Shown here piece after piece: positions 58,465-64,000 of a DNA stretch of 64,000 bases. Source of the stretch: Apodemus sylvaticus (lineage: Eukaryota > Chordata > Mammalia > Rodentia > Muridae); assembly GCF_947179515.1 (NCBI RefSeq), contig NC_067473.1, forward strand, positions 78,728,936 to 78,792,935, in the 5' to 3' direction. Position 1 is the stretch's first letter; every line of letters begins with the position of its first letter. A program made the position numbers and the translations under genes. Below the pieces are notes generated by a model, which worked only from the letters and a program-made list of their open reading frames with translations, ran no database searches and was not told where the DNA came from.

Positions 58465-59635
58465 TCCCCTCTGCTTCCTTTCTTCTTTTTAAAACTTTCT
58501 TTTTTTCTAGCTCTGTCTTTTCACCCTGTCATTTCTAACCTAGGTCTCTTGCTGCCCTAAATCTCATTAGACTTTCTAACTAGGGAATGCCTGGATTAAG
58601 AGACCATACAAGGGAAGCATCGCTTCCCTTGGACAGTTTTCATGTTCTAACACTCGAGTATCTAAACTTTCCTCTGGAGCCCATTATCCCTTCTCTAGAA
58701 TAATGTTTCTCTCATTATCACCTGACCATCCTTCCATTTGCATTTCCCTGATGAGACAATCTTTTTCCCACATAAATGCATCCAGAATTCCAGAATACTG
58801 AGAAGACTATATCCACTGTCATCCAAATGACTTTTAAAAATCAAATTATGTGGTTGTTGTATATCAGCTGAAGAAAAATTCTAACATTCCATGGCTGCTT
58901 TACATGCTGTTCTAAAAATTATTAGATACAGTTTACAGAGATGAGGTTTAAAATGGAGAGAGATTCTAAGAAAGGCTGACTTTAAAACCATTTATATTGG
59001 CATTTTATTCACTAATACTTGGTTTCTTACTGATACTTGGTCCATACTTGTTCCCAAACGGATACACAGAATCCATGCAATTTGGGTGGGAGGGTTGATT
59101 TGATTTGCTTTGGGTTGAAATTTTTAATGAGTTTCACTGTGTTGCCAAGACTGGTATTAAATTCAAAATCTTCCCACCTAAGTTAGCCTCCAGGCTGAAA
59201 ATAGTCTTAACCAACCATACAAGGTAATAAGTTCATTTTAAAATTTATATGGACATGCAAATAAATCAGAATATCTAATGCATTCTTCAAAAGTAGAGAG
59301 CTACATGTGTCAACACTTTTTAAAAATTACCATAATTAAAATGAATGATATGACACAAGGAAGCAACGTGGACAGTGTCCAACAGAAAGTCAGCTGCTTG
59401 ATTTACAGCTTTGCTATCAGTGGAGCACCATGGGAAATTATGGTATCAACAACAAATAGCACTGAACACATTAGATAGCCATGACCAGAGACAGACACGC
59501 TGCCCTCCAAATAGCAGTTCCAAATTGATCATAAAAAATGTAAAGAAAAAGGACTTCTAGAATCTAGATAGTATCAGTCTCTACCCTTAAGACTTTAAAA
59601 GTTGAGGGAAAAATCTTAACAAAAGTCCAAAAAGT
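58465..59635. other. Intergenic, no recognised gene
   Basis: A weak reversed B1-like pattern lies at about 59125-59190 (TGAGTTTCACTGTGTTGCC). Nothing else recognised. Confidence 0.45.
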
Positions 59636-59644
59636 TAGCAACCA

Positions 59645-59812
59645 TGCCAGGCAGCAGTGGGGCACACCTTTAATACCAGCACTTGGGAGGCAGAGGCAGG
59701 CTGTGAGTTCAAAGCCAGCCTAATCTACAGCATGAGTTTCAGGACATCCATCGCTACACAGACAGATCGTGTCTTAAAAAAAGAAAACAAAACAAACAAA
59801 AAGTAACCATAA
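59645..59812 (+). mobile_element. B1 SINE
   Basis: GCCAGGCAGCAGTGGGGCAC, ACCAGCACTTGGGAGGCAGA and AGTTCAAAGCCAGCCTAATC form a complete B1 with an AAAACAAAACAAACAAAAAG tail. Imperfect flanking repeats (GCAACCAT, GTAACCAT) may be the target-site duplication. It is older than the copy at 52915. Confidence 0.88.
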
Positions 59813-59814
59813 AA

Positions 59815-60540
59815 AACAACTGAGGAGATAAATGTCATTAAAATAAAAACCCTGAACCTTTCTGGATACTACATCGGGGTTAATATGTGTCCCAAAGTAA
59901 AGTGTTTGTAGCACAAATACAGGAATTGTAATAAGTGTGTATATTATTAATCATTGGGATAGCAGCAAGATAGATGCAAGAATTTGAACAAACAGTATTA
60001 TTACAAAAGGTTTCTGATCAGCTATGTCCATACAAAAAGGGATCCCAGCGTCACTGGGTACCATGGAAATGCATATTAGAGCGCATCTTCTAAGCTACTC
60101 ATATTAAGATTACTCAATAGCCCTTTCTCATGGTGAATGTGTGGAATTTCCATACGCTGTTGCTAGGGAGATACACTGGTCCTGCCGCTCTGGAAACCTT
60201 TTTGGTAACTTCTGCTGAAGCTTACCCGTGCATGCTCTGTATATTGATCAAGAGAAAGACAGACAAAGGCTCAGTTCCCAAAATGAAAGAAAATTTTAAC
60301 ACTGGCTTCTGCAGTCATGCAATGTAATACTATGCTATTGTAGAGAATACTATAAAATTATCAAAAGGATTGTTGCTTCAAATGCCAGCCTGCAGGTCTT
60401 TACAGATATGTTGCTAAATGAAAGAACCAGATAAAACAACTTTTATTTATTGTACCATTTGATTTGTAGAAAGCTTTGAACTAGGAAAATGTGATCATGT
60501 TGGTAGAAGATCAGGTAGAAGATCAAGATCATTATCCTTG
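59815..60540. other. Intergenic, no recognised gene
   Basis: Short tandem GGTAGAAGATCA duplication at about 60510-60530; nothing else recognised. Confidence 0.45.
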
Positions 60541-60544
60541 AGGA

Positions 60545-61000
60545 GTGATGACTGTGTTACAGGGATCCCATCAAAGATGATCACTCAGTTTACAGCCATT
60601 TGAAAGTCTTTATTCCAGTCAGCTGGCTGGAATTATACTGAGGTATTTAGGACCCAATTGTAGCCCTGCTGCATTTACAGCAAGCTGCTTTTAAAGACAA
60701 AATCCACACATCCAGGTTTCTCCATCTGCAGCTGTAGGGGGAGGTTTTTACAATAAGGCAGTTTAACAGGAGCTAAGTGGTTAGCTGGAGGGAGGGTTTG
60801 CACACACAGACACTTTAACAGGAGCTAAGATACATTCACTGAGGCATCTTGATCTCAGGTTCCTAGAATCAATTTGGGTAGTTTTCCATGGGATTCTCTA
60901 TCAAGAGAGCAAATTTTAGTTACAGCAAGAATACAAGATGGAGGAACCCCTGCACTGTCTTATTCTGTCATGTTCCCACTGGTTCTGTGAGCATGAGTCA
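60545..61000 (-). mobile_element. LTR of a degenerate endogenous retrovirus
   Basis: On the minus strand the order is U3 with two copies of a 16-base block (CTTAGCTCCTGTTAAA; plus-strand 60762-60777 and 60814-60829), a TTTAAAAG TATA-like box, then AATAAAG (plus-strand 60609-60614) and a short U5. This fits the 3' LTR of the retroviral fragments just upstream on the same strand. The exact ends are not fixed; no matching second LTR is seen before 64000. Confidence 0.6.
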
Positions 61001-61061
61001 AATAGCTGAGTCGTCCTGTCCTAGGAGAGGAGAGTTCATCCTAAGGACAAGTAACTTAGCT

Positions 61062-61140
61062 GGCCATGCAGTTGAGAATATAGGGTCTCAGCCAGGTCAG
61101 AATAAGCATCAATGGTCCAGCTAATGCTGACAGTAAGGGG
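61062..61140 (-). pseudogene. Endogenous retroviral env fragment (TM anchor)
   Basis: Minus-strand translation gives a short Leu-rich hydrophobic segment with a Gly-Pro-Leu turn and a following Leu-Asn-Cys, the pattern at the membrane anchor of gammaretrovirus-type transmembrane proteins. Everything upstream in env is missing. The assignment rests on pattern and on the correct place between pol and the LTR. Confidence 0.5.
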
Positions 61141-61187
61141 TCAGCCTCAGGAACCAAGTAAACAGAGAATGACACCCATTATTAGAT

Positions 61188-61765
61188 CTATCTCTGTGCT
61201 TTCTTTGACACTGTTCTGATGATGGCAAGGTTTTTCCGACTTACTACTGATTGGTTGGCATAGACACAGTAAGTTTCTCCTAAGACCAGGAACATTTTCA
61301 AGGCTTCAAAGGACTTCTGCTCAGTTTTGGTCCAGCCCAAAGGCTGGTTATACCCCTGATGCTGGCAAGCATGGAGGGCCTTAGTCATTTTAACAAATCC
61401 CATTGCCTGTAGCCAGCAGTATTCAACAACCTCCAGAAGTGCCTGCACTTGGGTTTTGCCTTTTATTCTTATTTGCTTTTGATATAGAAAGGGGGAGTTG
61501 TAGAATGGCTGAAATATAGTCACAGTAGGACCATGTTAGCTTTCCTTCCCCTGGGTTGTAGCCTATGAATGTGACCTGGAGAATTCATAGCTAAGCCTGT
61601 TTGGCAGAGACTCTACCCCAGGGCTTGGAGGATTTCTAAAAGGCCTTCTGCTGCCTGCCTGCATTCTTCCTCAGCTGTTAAAGCCTCGAAGAAAGAGGTC
61701 AACTACGCATTGGAGCAGGGTGCTTGGTGAATACTTTTATCTAAATATCATCAGACCTGTACTCA
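61188..61765 (-). pseudogene. Endogenous retroviral pol fragment (reverse transcriptase, broken)
   Basis: Minus-strand frames read in turn the reverse transcriptase palm and thumb-connection part of a gammaretrovirus-like pol. The catalytic YxDD position (plus 61689-61718) reads C-V-V-D, so the polymerase is dead. The next block (to about 61622) and a Val-Ser-Ala-Lys block continue in other frames, broken by frameshifts and stops. The open 111-codon frame 61188-61523 holds the connection region with Tyr-Cys and a Trp-Thr-Lys-x-Glu-Gln-x-x-Phe pattern. Protease, the RT N-terminus, RNase H and integrase are absent. It cannot give an active enzyme. Confidence 0.8.
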
Positions 61766-61924
61766 GGGCTTAATCAAGCAATGTTAGTAGGTTGTGATTC
61801 CTTTTCCCTGCTCTATTTTCCCATATCCTTTCTTGTCTGTTTCCCCAAGCGCAGCAATCACCAGACAGGACAATTTCTTCCTCTGCATGTCTTCAGCTGA
61901 ACCTATGTAATTCATCATCCATAT

Positions 61925-62400
61925 ATTTGTAAGTGTGTAAGATCATATATTTGTAAGTATGTGCACTTTTTTTGCAATTCCAAAAGTTGGGGTCCATCCA
62001 TCCCTTTAAATCCCTCTACTTTCTGTATCTTTATCCTTTTCTCTGGATTTAATTGCGTGACAAAGGCAATATTAGTGCCTCACTGGTTTGTTGGGGGTGG
62101 GACATGTTGGTTGTGGGAGTAAATACCCAATCTGCTTCACAGAGCCTTTCTAGGAACCCAGCAGGCAATTCATCAGGCCCTTGAGTGAGACGACTTCCCT
62201 TGGGTAGATTGGTTAGGTTTTCTGATGCTGCTTTTAATCTCCCAACAATGTTTGACAAGAATAACATCCAACATCCCGTTACTGTCAAATAGTTTCCAAC
62301 AGATAATGGATGAGGACCTGAAGCTTCTCTAAAGAAAAGGGAGGGTTTGGGGTCTTCCAATTATACAAGTCAGTGATGGAGAAGAGGAGAACTATTCTCC
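61925..62400 (-). pseudogene. Endogenous retroviral gag fragment (capsid, broken)
   Basis: Minus-strand frames match a gammaretrovirus-like capsid: a Asp-Leu-Tyr-Asn-Trp-Lys block at 62354-62380, a Thr-Gln-Gly-Pro-Asp-Glu and Phe-Leu-Glu-Arg-Leu block (the major homology part) in the 103-codon frame 62049-62360, and the capsid C-terminal helix part down to about 61925. Frames change and stops interrupt, and the middle of capsid is much shorter than normal. A gag sequence directly followed by mid-pol 200 bases later means a large deletion. Confidence 0.82.
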
Positions 62401-62650
62401 CTTCCCTAGAAACTGCTTAGACAGTGGGTGAGGGAGCAGAGAGCATGCTGGAGAGTAAAGGCATTCTTGCTTCCATCTTACAGAATGGAGGTTTCTCTGG
62501 GTCAGCAGGAATGGCCAAAAGGATTGGGCTTTCCAACAAGACACAGGGTTTAAGCCAGGTTCCATGATGTGGTTTCGTGGTGGATATGTGGTAGAAGGGT
62601 GTGGCTGGTGTGGAGGGGTGGTGCAGTTTGTACGAGAAAAAGCCATAGAG
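62400..62650 (-). pseudogene. Possible gag matrix/p12 remnant
   Basis: An 84-codon Pro/Ser/His-rich minus-strand frame (62392-62646) lies where the N-terminal part of gag should be. The Pro-rich character fits p12, but no motif is firm. Confidence 0.3.
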
Positions 62651-62654
62651 GAAA

Positions 62655-64000
62655 ACTAATGGCTACCTCTGCAGCTCAAGAACCTCTGGTGTCACAACCA
62701 GAAGAAGGGACCATAACAAGGATGAGCAGCCCAGGTGGCCTGTGAGCCTGCAGGAAATCACGTGCTGTCTTGGGGACAGTCGTTGTTGTAATGTCCTTGG
62801 ATGGGTAACTCTGCCTTACGTGAAAGGATGGTGACCTTCAAAGCATCATCAACCAAACCAGCCAATCACTGATGCCTGTTCTCAATTAAACCATGCTGAG
62901 GATGGTAATGGGCCAGGCTCACAACTGACATTCTGGGATTTTAAAACTGAGGTTTGGAAAATGTCAGCCTACCTTCAGAAAAGCTTGGAACAGAAAAGCT
63001 TGAAGCTGTGAAATATCGGGGTTGGGGTGTGTGAGTCCTGACTGGTAGGAGCTAATCCCCTGCTGCTTCTGAGAGTTTAGAAATAGGAAAGCTGCTACCA
63101 TCTCCTCTCACCTGCAGTGCCTGAGATCTCAAGCCAGGGGTGGGTGGGTGGTAGTGGGCAGGGAAGGCAGAAGACAATGTCTGGCCCTAGGGGCAAGCTG
63201 GCACTGATCCCTGCTCCTTGATAGGTGAGCCGGCCATAGAAAAAGTAGTGCCTCCCCTCCCACCCGTCACACTTAACTCTGCCCATTGACACTGTGGATC
63301 AAGGCATTCATCAGTCAGATTTTCCCATGAAACCTATTAACAGGAAGAGAAGCCAAAGTCAGGCTTCTCTTACCTTTATATAGCAAGAGTTTGAAAATTC
63401 CTTAGAGTGTTAGAAATTTTGGGTTGTTCAACCTCAAACCTCAAAGCTCTGCCACCCTTCCCTCTGCCTGAGCCCTGCCCCATTTTGACTTTCTCAAAAC
63501 CAATCATGCCCAATATTTTGCTGCACAGTTAACCTTCCACATCTATGGATTCAATCAAACATAGATTGTGCCTTCTCTCTGTGTGTGCCTTTCTCTCTTG
63601 CACAATTATTTATATGCATTGTTTTTCAGGAAATTCCTATTCTTACATTGACATGGGATGAGTACAATACCAACCCCACTAGAATGGCGTGATGGATAAG
63701 CATAGGCATTGTATTCAGTATAGATTGTATACAAACATAATGTCATTTTATACGGGGAACTTGAACACCCTCATATTTTGATATCCAAGGCAATGTCTGT
63801 CCAGATTCAGAGTTTTGAAATCTGCCATTGTGTCTTATTCTGCCTACTTCAATTTGCTAGCATTTTTTAAACAATAGAAATGTGATTTTAAATTACATAA
63901 TCAAATATGCCACAAACACAAACCTAATAGCCAATGTCTACCAAAAATGCTAAGGAACAACTTTTACTTCCATTTTTATCCCTTTCTCTTTGTTAAAAGT
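62655..64000. other. Intergenic, no recognised gene
   Basis: If the ERV had a 5' LTR it should lie here, but I see no copy of the LTR at 60545-61000. The rest is unrecognised, with only short frames. Confidence 0.45.

Noticed and set aside
58335..58538. His/Met/Thr repeat protein as a metal-binding peptide
   Set aside because: Direct translation of the 12-bp array without any gene context.
61188..62400. Potentially active retroviral gene
   Set aside because: Catalytic site lost, many stops and frameshifts, most of the genome deleted.

Overview
The window is mammalian genomic DNA, most likely from a mouse (genus Mus). It is rich in rodent SINEs (B1, B2/B3, B4, ID), 5'-truncated rodent L1 copies and long CA, GA and GGAA microsatellites. 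The B1 at 52915-53087 carries the mouse-type segment ATTTCTGAGTTCGAGGCC. There are no bacterial-style operons, CRISPR arrays or phage genes, and almost every open frame here is short and non-coding.

Only one functional gene is visible, and only its 3' end. Bases 1-152 encode the last 49 residues of a bZIP factor that I recognise from its C-terminus as CREB5 (ATF2/ATF7/CREB5 family), followed by TAA at 150-152. A 3' UTR of about 6.3 kb runs to a canonical AATAAA at 6403-6408. I see no SINE or L1 in this UTR, in contrast to the DNA beyond it.

From about 6.43 kb to 64 kb the sequence is intergenic. Its contents are: (a) retrotransposon insertions, five of them (three SINE or L1 copies besides the Rpl21 copy and one further L1) with readable target-site duplications (8016-8195 B3, 23625-24192 Rpl21, 32542-33163 L1, 49903-50470 L1, 52915-53087 B1); (b) a processed Rpl21 pseudogene carrying an extra ~43-nt segment, 38 nt of which are repeated exactly about 0.6 kb downstream; (c) a truncated U4 snRNA pseudogene at 19725-19789; (d) a compressed gammaretrovirus-like ERV fossil on the minus strand (60545 to about 62650) with fragments of gag, reverse transcriptase, env TM and one LTR; (e) several copies of a medium-reiterated rodent element; (f) an ancient antisense L1 at about 55.56-57.08 kb; and (g) unusually many tandem arrays: 29-bp x7 at 27.5 kb, 24-bp purine units at 14.5 kb, a 9-bp GGGGAGCTG array at 51.9 kb, 22-bp x27 at 53.4 kb and a 12-bp Z-prone array at 58.4 kb.

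Regulatory candidates in the intergenic part are a CTCF-like site in a GC-rich patch near 29.8 kb and POU octamers at 16818 and 27885. No previously undescribed gene system was found. The most unusual signals are the copied insertion inside the Rpl21 pseudogene, the collapsed ERV, the switch-region-like 9-bp array, and two strong inverted repeats (41813-41881 and 26445-26470).
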